64,000 nt of DNA, from contig NZ_CP089746.1 of NCBI RefSeq assembly GCF_029541745.1, positions 1,798,001 through 1,862,000 on the forward strand. The letters run 5' to 3'. A model generated the notes under the pieces. That model did not search any database. It was not told the DNA's origin and worked only from the letters and a program-made list of their open reading frames with translations. Positions 27,950 to 36,108 of the stretch are shown here, piece by piece. Both the position numbers and the translations under genes were made by a program. The DNA comes from Streptomyces sp. LX-29 (GTDB lineage: Bacteria; Actinomycetota; Actinomycetes; Streptomycetales; Streptomycetaceae). Positions within the stretch are counted from its first letter, which is position 1. Every line of letters begins with the position of its first letter.

Positions 27950-29142
27950 CGCCCGCCGTCCCCTTCGCCGCCCCGTCGCCCCCGGAAGCCCCGGCGGCGC
28001 TTGTCCCCCCGGCCGCCCTTGCGGATGCCGGTGAAATCGCCGTGGATGGTGTTGCCCTGGAAGATCTGGCTGTCGCCGCCGATGTACTCGAAGTGGTACG
28101 TGGCTCCCTCCGACTCGGCCTCCACCACGGGCTCCCCGGAACCGGAACCGGACCCGTGCCCGTGCCCGGCGTCGGAACCGGACGCCTGCCCGGCGTCGGA
28201 GCCGGGCGGTCGGCCGGAGCCTGCGGCGGTCGGTCGCGCCGGGTCGGAACCGGGCCGCTGCCCGCGGTCGGAAGCGGGCTGTCCGGAGGTGCGTCCGGAC
28301 GGTTGCCCGCCCGCCGCCGCGGCCGGCTGCCCGGAGTCGGAGGCGGAGTCGGAGCTCGACGGCCGACCGGACTCGGAACCGGGCGGCCCGCCGGAGTCGG
28401 AGGTGGACGGCCCCCCGGAGTCGGAGGTGGGCGGCGGGCACCCCCCCTGTCGCACCCCGCCGCCCCACCCCGGTGCCGGGCCTCCGGCCATGGGCACCCC
28501 CGCGACCCACGGCGGAGCCCCCTCGGCGGCGCCGGACTCACCGGACGCCGGGGCGTCCGGTGGCTCCAGCACCTCGTCCGGCAGCGGTGGCGCCGCCAGG
28601 CGGGGCATGTAGTACCAGGCGCCCCGCGCCTCGCGGTAGTGCTCGGGCTCGATGAAGCGCCCGCCCTCCGCCACCACCTCGCGGAAGAACTCTGCAGAGA
28701 CCACACACAGCAACGGCGCCTCCGGCGCGTGCGACAGGGTGTGCTCGGCCACCTCGCCGTCGCACAGCCGACAGGCGAGCTCCACCGCGCTTCCGGCGAG
28801 CCGGTCGCCGCGCCGCGCCACCGGGCCCCGGTGCAGCGCGATCCGCAGCCGCAGCGGCACCGCGCGCTCCGCGTTGTCCTGGCGCAGCCGCTGGTGGACC
28901 TCCTCCAACCACTCCCCCGCCAGCAGCGCGGCCGGCAGCTCGGCCGGCGGCGACGCCACCAGACCGCCGGGGCGGTCCATCAGCAGGAGGCCGCTCCCAC
29001 GCACCCCGATCCGGGCGAACGCGCCGTCCACGACGTCGTACACCGTCTCGTGCGCGCGCAACTCGGCCCGGGCACACGCGGTTCGGGGCCCGCACACACC
29101 GGCGCTCACCACGAGCCGGAGTTGGGTCTCCGTGTCGCCCAC
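27946..29142 (-). CDS. Degenerate nucleotide-cyclase-like protein with C-terminal interaction motif
   Basis: A 398-aa protein, first gene of the locus, with GTG at 29142 after a GGGAGG site. The N-terminal 190 residues resemble a class III nucleotide cyclase fold (LRIALHRGPV, GSAVELACRL), but I see none of the paired metal-binding Asp residues, so it may be catalytically inactive. A Ser/Gly/Pro/Asp-rich linker follows (about 200-345). Near the C-terminus is GGDSQIFQGNTIHGD (residues 355-369), closely matching the motif in the next protein, and a basic tail ends the protein. A sensor that engages the downstream NTPase by a homotypic motif is the simplest reading (inference). Confidence 0.55.
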   Translation of the reverse strand: MGDTETQLRLVVSAGVCGPRTACARAELRAHETVYDVVDGAFARIGVRGSGLLLMDRPGGLVASPPAELPAALLAGEWLEEVHQRLRQDNAERAVPLRLRIALHRGPVARRGDRLAGSAVELACRLCDGEVAEHTLSHAPEAPLLCVVSAEFFREVVAEGGRFIEPEHYREARGAWYYMPRLAAPPLPDEVLEPPDAPASGESGAAEGAPPWVAGVPMAGGPAPGWGGGVRQGGCPPPTSDSGGPSTSDSGGPPGSESGRPSSSDSASDSGQPAAAAGGQPSGRTSGQPASDRGQRPGSDPARPTAAGSGRPPGSDAGQASGSDAGHGHGSGSGSGEPVVEAESEGATYHFEYIGGDSQIFQGNTIHGDFTGIRKGGRGDKRRRGFRGRRGGEGDGGR

Positions 29143-29244
29143 GCGCGCCTCCCGTCCACCGCGGCACTCCTGTCGGACTCCACCAGGATTGCCGTGACGG
29201 GCGGGACGGGCTGTAGCCGTTTACACAGTGGGGCGGATTCGTCT

Positions 29245-29274
29245 GCCCTGCGCGCGGGGGCGTACGCGCAGGGC
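29245..29274 (-). terminator. Hairpin terminator after the Crp/Fnr gene
   Basis: A perfect 10-bp stem, GCCCTGCGCG (29245-29254) with CGCGCAGGGC (29265-29274) around a 10-nt loop, lies 59 nt past the regulator's stop codon. The promoter of the nine-gene locus must lie between here and 29142. Confidence 0.65.
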
Positions 29275-29333
29275 GGTGCGGCATCGGTCGTACGGGAGGG
29301 GAGGGACGGTACGTGTCGGGGCGGCGGGTGCGG

Positions 29334-30041
29334 TCACCCGAGGCCGCTGTCCTCACCCGCGCCACGGCCCTCTGCGAGCAGTCGCAGCAGACCCAGGTCC
29401 AGCACCTCGAACCGGCGCGGTCCGGTCCGTACGACGCCCTGGCTGCGCAGCAGCTTCAGCGCCTTGGCCACCGCCTCCCGGCCGGTGCCCACCGCGGCGG
29501 CCAGCTCGTGCTGGGGCAGCGGCAGATCGACCCGGATGGCGTCGCCGTCGGGACGACCGGTGCGCTCGGCTATCTCGATCAGCCGGGCCGCGAGGCGCTG
29601 GATCACCCGCTCGGAGGCGAGCGACCGCCGCTCGCCGTCCGAACTCCGCAGCCGGGAGCTGAACTGACGCATGATCAGCATGGTGGCGATGGGCCGGTCC
29701 GCCAGGTACTTGCGGAACTTGTCGCCGGAGACGACCACCGCGTGGACGTCGCCGAGCGCGGCGACGGTGGCGCTGCGCGGGCGGTGGTCGATGGCGGCCT
29801 GGTCGCCGACCACCTCGCCGGCGCCGCGCAGGGCGAGTATCAGCCGGATGCCGCGCTCGGTGCCGACCGAGACCTTGGCCCAGCCGGAGATGATCGCCAC
29901 CACGAAGGAGGTGGCGTCGTTCTCGCGCAGCACCACGGCACCGCGCCGATAGGTCTTGGGCCCGCCGAGTGCCAGCAGCGCACGGCGATCGTCGGTGGAG
30001 AGTGCGGACAGGAAGGGCCTGCCGTCCTCGAACAGACTCAT
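29334..30041 (-). CDS. Crp/Fnr-family transcriptional regulator
   Basis: A 235-aa protein with a cyclic-nucleotide-binding-type beta barrel (residues 10-130; AGEVVGDQAAID, RSATVAALGDV) and a winged helix-turn-helix (about 165-220; LPQHELAAAVGTGREAVAKALKLL). No Fnr-type cysteine cluster is seen. A GGAGGG site precedes the ATG at 30041. It is read toward the nine-gene locus on the same strand, so it might regulate that locus, but a terminator lies between them. The ligand is unknown. Confidence 0.85.
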   Translation of the reverse strand: MSLFEDGRPFLSALSTDDRRALLALGGPKTYRRGAVVLRENDATSFVVAIISGWAKVSVGTERGIRLILALRGAGEVVGDQAAIDHRPRSATVAALGDVHAVVVSGDKFRKYLADRPIATMLIMRQFSSRLRSSDGERRSLASERVIQRLAARLIEIAERTGRPDGDAIRVDLPLPQHELAAAVGTGREAVAKALKLLRSQGVVRTGPRRFEVLDLGLLRLLAEGRGAGEDSGLG

Positions 30042-30615
30042 TCGCCCTCCCCGCTCGGGCCTCCGGCTGTCCTGTGCACGGAGAGAAGCCCTCGCTTCGG
30101 GTCGTTTTCGGTCACATCCAGTAGAGATACAGACGCTGTGCCTTCTGAAAGCGTTGCGACCCGATTGAGTGACAGAACGCTAGAGAGATGGTCCAACCCC
30201 GTCAATGGTCTTGGGGCGATTACCCCGGAGCCGACCGCGGGTACCGCCCCCGCCCTAGGTGACGACCTGACGGTCAGTTATGGCCTGAACGATGCTTGTG
30301 CGTGCCGACCCGATGGCGGCCGAGGAGCCCGCCGCAGGTGGCGGGCGCCGGGAGTCGAGCCCGGGCGGAGGAGCCCGCTCCGGCACGATCCGGCACGGTC
30401 CGGCCCCGGCGAGAGGTCGAGCACGAGGCGAACCGAACACGAGCCATGGCGAACGGGCGTTACTCCGAACGCGCGTCACGCGAACGCGCGTGAAGCCGCT
30501 CTCACGTCACACCGCACGCGCGTCACGTCGAAGCCGTCGCCCGGGGAGAGCCCCGGGCGACGGCATGCGACGGCACAACGACGGCACGCCACGGCCCGCC
30601 ACGGCCGCCCGCCCG
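30042..30615. other. 574-nt intergenic region between pnkp and the Crp/Fnr gene
   Basis: It contains the strong pnkp terminator (30533-30564) and, nearer 30100-30200, an AT-richer stretch that probably holds the Crp/Fnr promoter. Between 30450 and 30530 there are irregular repeats of ACGCGCGT-type words. Short open frames here lack codon bias, so no gene is called. Confidence 0.5.
30533..30564 (-). terminator. Strong hairpin terminator after pnkp
   Basis: A perfect 14-bp stem (GCCGTCGCCCGGGG at 30533-30546 with its complement at 30551-30564) has an AGAG loop. It lies about 50 nt beyond the pnkp stop. Confidence 0.85.
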
Positions 30616-33180
30616 CTACAGCCGTGGGTCGACCGGCTCCGACTCCAGCGCGAGCACCGCGAACACCGCCTCGTGCACCCGCCACAGCGGTTCGCCGTCC
30701 GCCAGGCGGTCGAGCGCCTCCAGACCCAGCGCGTACTCGCGCAGCGCCAGGGACCGCTTGTGGCCGAGGTGGCGCACCCGCAGTCGTTCCAGGTTGTCGG
30801 GGCGGGTGTACTCCGGGCCGTAGATGATCCGCAGGTACTCACGGCCGCGGCACTTGACGCCCGGCTGCACGAGCCCGCCGTCGGGCCTGCGGACGAAGCC
30901 CTCCAGCGGCTTGACGACCATGCCCTCGCCGCCGGCCTCGGTCAGCTCCAGCCACCAGCGCACGCCGGCCGCCACCGACGCCTCGTCCTCGGTGTCCACG
31001 TACAGCCGACCGGTGCGCCGCAGCAGCCCGCTGGCGTCCTGCTCGACCAGCCGGTCCAGCCAGCCGAGTTGGGTGTCGTGGCCGACAGTGGCGAGGGTGC
31101 GGCCCCGCGCGGCGAGCAGTTGGAAGGGGGCGAGCCGCACCCCTTCCAGGCCGTCGACCGGCCAGCAGTAGCGGCGGTACGCCTCGGTGAACGCGGCCGC
31201 GTCGGCCGCCCGCTCGCGCTGCCGGGCCAGCAGCCCGTCGTCCCCGCCGACACCCGCCACCCCGCGGGCGGCCGTCGCCTCCAGCGCGGCCAGGGCGCCG
31301 GGGAAGACGGCGCCGGAGGCGGCGCCGACCGCCGCGTACTGCCTGCGCAGCAGCCCGGCCGACTTCAGCGACCAGGGCAGCAGCTCGGCGTCGAGCAGCA
31401 GCCAGTCGGTGTCCAGCTCCTGCCACAGCCCCGCGGCGGTGATCGCGTCGCGGACCCGGGCCAGCAGCCGCTCGGTGACGGCGGAGTCGTCGAAGAAGGG
31501 GCGACCGGTGCGGGTGTACAGGGCGCCGGTCACCTCCGTCGAGACGCCGAAGCGCTCCCGCGCGGCCGCCGCGTCGCGGCAGACCAGGGCCACCGCCCGC
31601 GACCCCATGTGCTTCTCCTCGCACACCACCTGGCGCACGCCGTCCGCGCGGTAGGCGGCGAAGGCCTCGGTCGGGTGCTCCAGATAGCCCTCCTCGTGCG
31701 AGGTCGCGCAGGGCGCCATGGTCGGCGGAAGGTAGGCCAGCAGCCGTGGGTCGACGGCGAAGCGGCTCATCACCTCCAGCGCGGCCGCGGCGCTCTCCTC
31801 CTTCACCGCGATCCGCCCCAGCCGGCGGGTCTCCACGCCGCGCCGTCCGACGACGTCGGCCAGGTCCAACGGCCGACCGTCGGCTCCTCCGGGCGCTTCC
31901 GGACGCAGCGGCTTGACCGGTTCGTACCAGACCCGCTCCGCGGGCACGTCCACCAGCTCACGCTCGGGCCAGCGCAGTGCGGTCAACCGGCCGCCGAAGA
32001 CGCAACCGGTGTCCAGGCAGATGGTGTTGTTCAGCCAGGAGGCGGTGGGTGTCGGGGTGTGGCCGTAGACGACGGCGGCGCGGCCGCGGTAGTCCTCGGC
32101 CCACGGGTAGCGCACCGGCAGCCCGAACTCGTCGGTCTCGCCGGTCGTGTCGCCGTACAGGGCGTGCGCCCGAACCCGGCCGGAGGTGCGGCCGTGGTAC
32201 TTCTCCGGCAGCCCGGCGTGGCTGACCACCAGCGCGCCGCCGTCCAGCACGTAGTGGCTGACCAGGCCGTCCAGGAAGGTGCGCACCCGGTCCCGGAACC
32301 CCGGGTCCCGCTCGCCCTCCCGCTCCAACTGCTCGACGGTCTCGGCGAGGCCGTGGGCGATCCGCACCTTGCGCCCGGCCAGCCAGTGGCCCAGCTTGTT
32401 CTCGTGGTTGCCGGGGACGCACAGGGCGGTACCGGCGGCCACCATGTCCATGACGCGGCGCAGCACGCCGGGGCTGTCCGGACCGCGGTCGACCAGGTCG
32501 CCGACGAAGACGGCGGTACGGCCTTCGGGGTGTGCCCCGTCGACATAGCCGAGCTTGGCCAGCAGCGCGTCCAGCTCCGCGCGGCAGCCGTGGATGTCAC
32601 CGATGATGTCGAACGGTCCGGTGAGGTGGCGCAGGTCGTTGAAGCGCCGCTCCAGCGATATCTCGGCGCCCTCGATCTCCGCCACGCCGCGCAGGTGGTG
32701 CACCTTGCGGAATCCCTCGCGCTCCAGGTGGCGCAGCGAACGGCGCAGTTCCCGCTGGTGGCGCTGGATGACCCGGCGCGGCAGCCCGGCGCGGTCGGCG
32801 CGCCCGGCGTTGCGTTCGGCGCAGACCGCCTCGGGCACGTCGAGGACGATGGCGATGGGCAGCACGTCGTACTCCCGGGCCAGCCGGACCAGTTGTCTGC
32901 GGGACTCCGCCTGCACGTTGGTCGCGTCGACCACGGTCAGCCGGCCGGCGGCCAGCCGCTTGCCGGCGATGTAGTGCAGCAGGTCGAAGGCGTCGCCGCT
33001 GGCGCTCTGGTCGTTCTCGTCGTCGGCGACCAGGCCGCGGCAGAAGTCCGAGGAGATCACCTCGGTGGGCTTGAAGTGCCGGCGGGCGAAGGTCGACTTA
33101 CCGGATCCGGTGGAGCCGATCAGGACCACCAGGGACAGGTCGGTGACGGCGAGCGTGCGCCGAGTGGTTTCGGTGGTCAT
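30616..33180 (-). CDS. pnkp: Polynucleotide kinase-phosphatase (Pnkp), RNA repair
   Basis: An 854-aa three-domain RNA end-healing enzyme, standard in length. The N-terminal kinase has P-loop GSTGSGKST (22-30). The central binuclear metallophosphatase has GDIHG, GDLVDRGP and GNHE. The C-terminal ligase-like adenylyltransferase has the motif I-like EKHMGSR and a later EGMVVKP. In characterised bacterial systems Pnkp works with Hen1 to repair RNAs cut by ribotoxins. The ATG at 33180 overlaps the hen1 stop as ATGA, confirming the operon. Confidence 0.95.
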   Translation of the reverse strand: MTTETTRRTLAVTDLSLVVLIGSTGSGKSTFARRHFKPTEVISSDFCRGLVADDENDQSASGDAFDLLHYIAGKRLAAGRLTVVDATNVQAESRRQLVRLAREYDVLPIAIVLDVPEAVCAERNAGRADRAGLPRRVIQRHQRELRRSLRHLEREGFRKVHHLRGVAEIEGAEISLERRFNDLRHLTGPFDIIGDIHGCRAELDALLAKLGYVDGAHPEGRTAVFVGDLVDRGPDSPGVLRRVMDMVAAGTALCVPGNHENKLGHWLAGRKVRIAHGLAETVEQLEREGERDPGFRDRVRTFLDGLVSHYVLDGGALVVSHAGLPEKYHGRTSGRVRAHALYGDTTGETDEFGLPVRYPWAEDYRGRAAVVYGHTPTPTASWLNNTICLDTGCVFGGRLTALRWPERELVDVPAERVWYEPVKPLRPEAPGGADGRPLDLADVVGRRGVETRRLGRIAVKEESAAAALEVMSRFAVDPRLLAYLPPTMAPCATSHEEGYLEHPTEAFAAYRADGVRQVVCEEKHMGSRAVALVCRDAAAARERFGVSTEVTGALYTRTGRPFFDDSAVTERLLARVRDAITAAGLWQELDTDWLLLDAELLPWSLKSAGLLRRQYAAVGAASGAVFPGALAALEATAARGVAGVGGDDGLLARQRERAADAAAFTEAYRRYCWPVDGLEGVRLAPFQLLAARGRTLATVGHDTQLGWLDRLVEQDASGLLRRTGRLYVDTEDEASVAAGVRWWLELTEAGGEGMVVKPLEGFVRRPDGGLVQPGVKCRGREYLRIIYGPEYTRPDNLERLRVRHLGHKRSLALREYALGLEALDRLADGEPLWRVHEAVFAVLALESEPVDPRL

Positions 33181-34814
33181 GCCACGCCCTTCGTGGTCTC
33201 GCTGCGGTCGTGTGTGGTCTTGCTGCCGTCGTGCGGGGTCTCGCTGCGGTCGTGCGCGGGCCCACTGCCGTCGAGCGCGGTCGCGGTCTCACTGCCTTCG
33301 CGCGTGGTCTCGCTGCCGTCGTGTGTGGTCTTGCTGCCGTCGTGCGCGGTCTCACTGCCTTCGCGCGTGGTCTCGCTGCCGTCGCGCCTGCTGAACAGGG
33401 CCAGCTGGGTCGGCGGCCCCACCTCGGGGTCGTCCGGCCCGACCGGCCGGAACTCCACCCGGTATCCGTACCGCTCCGCGACGGTGTCGGCCCAGGCGCG
33501 GAACTCCTGTCTGGTCCACTCGAAGCGGTGGTCGGCGTGGCGGACGTGGCCCGCGGGCAGCGTCTCCCAGCGCACGTTGTACTCGACGTTGGGCGTGGTC
33601 ACGACGACCGTGGTGGGCCGCGCCGCGCCGAACACCGCGTACTCCAGGGCGTTCAGCCGATCCAGGTCGACGTGCTCCACGACCTCGCTGAGCACGGCGG
33701 CGTCATACCCGGCGAGGCGGGTGTCGGTGTACGCCAGCGAGCCCTGCAACAGCCGGACCCGTGCCGCCTGCCGCTCGGGCATCCGGTCCAGGCGCAGCCG
33801 CCGGGCGGCGATGTGCAGGGCGCGCATCGACACGTCGACGCCGACCACCTCGGTGAACCGCACGTCCTTGAGCAGCTCGGCCACCAGCTGACCCTGGCCG
33901 CAGCCCAGGTCGAGCACCCGCGCCGCCCCGGTCGCGCGCAGCGCGTCGAGGATCGCCTCGCGGCGCCGTACCGCCAGCGGCACCGGGCGCTCCTCGGTGT
34001 CCGAACTCTCGTCGACCGCGTTGTCCAGCTCCTCGGCCTCGATGCCGTCGGCCTCGGCGAGTCGGGCGAGCTCCAGCCGGTCCAGCGCGTCGCGGGTCAG
34101 CGCGGCACGACGGGCCAGATAGCGGCTGGTGATCAGCCGCTGCTCGGGGTGGCGCTCCAGCCAACCCTCCCCGGTCCGCAGCAGCTTGTCCACCTCGTCG
34201 GGCGCCACCCAGTAGTGCTTGGCGTCGTCCAGCACGGGCAGCAGCACGTAGAGGTGGCGCAGCGCGTCGGCCAGCCGCTGCTCGCCGTCGAGCACCAGCC
34301 GCACATACCGCGAGTCGCCCCACTCCGGGAACCGCTCGTCCAGCGGCACCGGCTCCGCCGTCACGCTCCAGCCCAGCGGTTCGAAGAGCCGCACGACCAG
34401 CTCCGCCCCGCCCCGCACGGGCAGCGCCGGCACCTCCACCCGCAGCGGCAGCGCCCGCCCGGGCAGCTCCGGCCGCGCCGCGCACCGCCCCTTGAGCGCG
34501 CTGGAGAACACCGCGCTCAACGCCACCGCCAGCAGCGACGAGGCCGCGTACGGCCGGTCGTTGACGTAACCCGCCAGCGCCTGGTGAGCGGCGCCCGCCG
34601 CCTTCCCCCGCCCCCGGCGCACCAGCGCCACGGGGTCGACCTCCAGCAGCAGCGCGACCGTGCACCGCGCCTCGGTCGCCTCGGGGTAGAACACATGGGC
34701 CGTGCCGTGCGAGGTGGAGAACCGCTGTGCCTTGTCGGGGTGCTTGTGCAGCAGGAAGCCCAGGTCGGTAGCCGGGCGCCCGGCGTCGCCGGTGGTGGTT
34801 ATCGTCAGGAACAC
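33177..34814 (-). CDS. hen1: 3'-terminal RNA ribose 2'-O-methyltransferase Hen1
   Basis: A 545-aa protein. The N-terminal half matches the bacterial Hen1 domain that activates the Pnkp ligase. The C-terminal half is a methyltransferase with VLDLGCGQGQL and the Hen1 metal motif EVVEHV, plus HADHRFEWTR. It methylates the 2'-OH at the repair junction, which protects the RNA from re-cleavage. The unusual part is the last 70 residues: nine heptapeptide repeats of the form (H/R)(D/E)GSETT. The ATG at 34814 starts MFLTITTTG, typical of the family. Confidence 0.95.
   Translation of the reverse strand: MFLTITTTGDAGRPATDLGFLLHKHPDKAQRFSTSHGTAHVFYPEATEARCTVALLLEVDPVALVRRGRGKAAGAAHQALAGYVNDRPYAASSLLAVALSAVFSSALKGRCAARPELPGRALPLRVEVPALPVRGGAELVVRLFEPLGWSVTAEPVPLDERFPEWGDSRYVRLVLDGEQRLADALRHLYVLLPVLDDAKHYWVAPDEVDKLLRTGEGWLERHPEQRLITSRYLARRAALTRDALDRLELARLAEADGIEAEELDNAVDESSDTEERPVPLAVRRREAILDALRATGAARVLDLGCGQGQLVAELLKDVRFTEVVGVDVSMRALHIAARRLRLDRMPERQAARVRLLQGSLAYTDTRLAGYDAAVLSEVVEHVDLDRLNALEYAVFGAARPTTVVVTTPNVEYNVRWETLPAGHVRHADHRFEWTRQEFRAWADTVAERYGYRVEFRPVGPDDPEVGPPTQLALFSRRDGSETTREGSETAHDGSKTTHDGSETTREGSETATALDGSGPAHDRSETPHDGSKTTHDRSETTKGVA
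33184..33390. repeat. 21-bp tandem repeats in the hen1 3' end
   Basis: About nine imperfect 21-bp units encode the heptapeptide (H/R)(D/E)(G/R)S(E/K)T(T/A). They lie just before the stop, and the overlapping pnkp start follows directly. Confidence 0.85.
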
Positions 34815-35006
34815 ACGCCCGAGTATCGCCGTCGGGCCGGTATCACTCCCAGTGGTTTTCCTCCCGTCGTTCCGAAGCGCCGGCCTCCGGCGCCTCCCCC
34901 GTACGCGCTCAGTCCTCCTCGATCTCCAGGGCGGCGGCGAGCTGCGCCCTCGAGGGCGTCGCCCGCGGAAGACGTCGACCTGGTCGGGTCTCCAGGGCGG
35001 GAGCCC

Positions 35007-35933
35007 CTACGCGGCCTCCAAGGCGGTGGCGAGCTCCGCGATGCGGTCCGGCCCGACCCGGCAGCAGCCGCCGATGAGCCGGGCCCCCGCCGCGCGCCAG
35101 GCCGCGACCCGTTGCGCCCCGAACGTGGCCCGCCCGCGCCAGCGGCGCGCCGCCGCGTCCCACTCCTCACCGCTGTTCGGATAGACGACCACCGGCTTGC
35201 CGGTGGTCTGGGAGGCGATCGCCACCGCGCGGTCCGCGTCGCCCGGTTCGCAGCAGTTCACCCCGACGGCGATCACCTGGTCGTCGCCGGCCGCCAGGGC
35301 GAAGGCGTCGGCCAACGGCTGCCCGGCCCGGGTGGTCTCCCCCGCGATGCTGTACGAGAGCCACACCGGCACCCCGCAGCCGGCCACCGCCCGCAGCAGC
35401 GCCTCGGCCTCGTCGACGTCCGGCACCGTCTCCAGAGCCAGCACGTCCGGGGCGCTCGCGGCCAGCGTCTCGATCCGCGGCCGGTGGAACCGCTCCAGCT
35501 CGGCCACGCTCAGCCCGTACCGGCCCCGGTACTCGCTGCCGTCGGCCAGCATCGCCCCGAACGGGCCGACCGAGGCGGCCACCCAGACCTCGCGGTCCGC
35601 CCCCGTCTCCGCCCCCGCCGCCGCCCGTCGCGCCAGCTCCACGCTGCGCCGCAGCAGGCCCTCCGCCGCCCGGCGGTCCAGCCCCCGCCGGGCGAAGCCC
35701 TCGAAGGTGGCCTGATAGCTGGAGGTGATGAGCACCCGCGCGCCCGCGCGCACATACGCGGCGTGCGCCGTCTCGATCTGCCGCGGCTCGTCGGCGAGCA
35801 GCCGGGCCGACCACAGCGCGTCGGACAGGTCGCAGCCCTGGGCCTCCAACTGGTTGGACAGACCGCCGTCGAGGACAAGCGGCCCGCGCTCCAGCGCGAG
35901 TGAGAGCGGCGTGGTGGGGACGGAAGCGGACAT
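35007..35933 (-). CDS. mmuM: Homocysteine S-methyltransferase
   Basis: A 308-aa Pfam S-methyl-trans domain protein. It has LDGGLSNQLE at the N-terminus and the zinc-binding cysteines in GVNCCEP and GGCCRVGP. MmuM-type enzymes make methionine from homocysteine using S-methylmethionine. The ATG at 35933 has AGGAG 9 nt ahead; the frame stays open to 35987, but the 22-bp repeats argue that this upstream part is control DNA. No S-methylmethionine transporter gene adjoins. Confidence 0.9.
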   Translation of the reverse strand: MSASVPTTPLSLALERGPLVLDGGLSNQLEAQGCDLSDALWSARLLADEPRQIETAHAAYVRAGARVLITSSYQATFEGFARRGLDRRAAEGLLRRSVELARRAAAGAETGADREVWVAASVGPFGAMLADGSEYRGRYGLSVAELERFHRPRIETLAASAPDVLALETVPDVDEAEALLRAVAGCGVPVWLSYSIAGETTRAGQPLADAFALAAGDDQVIAVGVNCCEPGDADRAVAIASQTTGKPVVVYPNSGEEWDAAARRWRGRATFGAQRVAAWRAAGARLIGGCCRVGPDRIAELATALEAA

Positions 35934-35953
35934 CGCGGCGTGCTCCTTGCTCC

Positions 35954-36012
35954 TTGTTTCGTGATTACGCTCGGCTTGCTTCGTCACTACTCCCGGCTTG
36001 CTTCGTGACTAC
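35954..36012. promoter_or_regulatory. Three 22-bp-spaced direct repeats upstream of mmuM
   Basis: The 15-bp core TTGYTTCGTSAYTAC occurs at 35954-35968, 35976-35990 and 35998-36012. The spacing of exactly 22 bp is about two helical turns, as for an array of operator sites. The first copy ends about 20 nt upstream of the mmuM start. Confidence 0.5.
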
Positions 36013-36108
36013 TCCCCGGCTCGTGCGTGTTCCGGGCCCGTACGCGCTCCTTCCTCTCGTACGTGCTCCCTGCTGGTGCGCACCCGACCGGTCCGGGCCG
36101 GCCCAGGG

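Noticed and set aside
29211..29228. CTGT...ACAG dyad as an operator of the nine-gene locus
   Set aside because: Only four bases per side match; too weak.
30296..30493. 65-aa frame between pnkp and the Crp/Fnr gene
   Set aside because: No codon bias, no ribosome site and no recognisable sequence.
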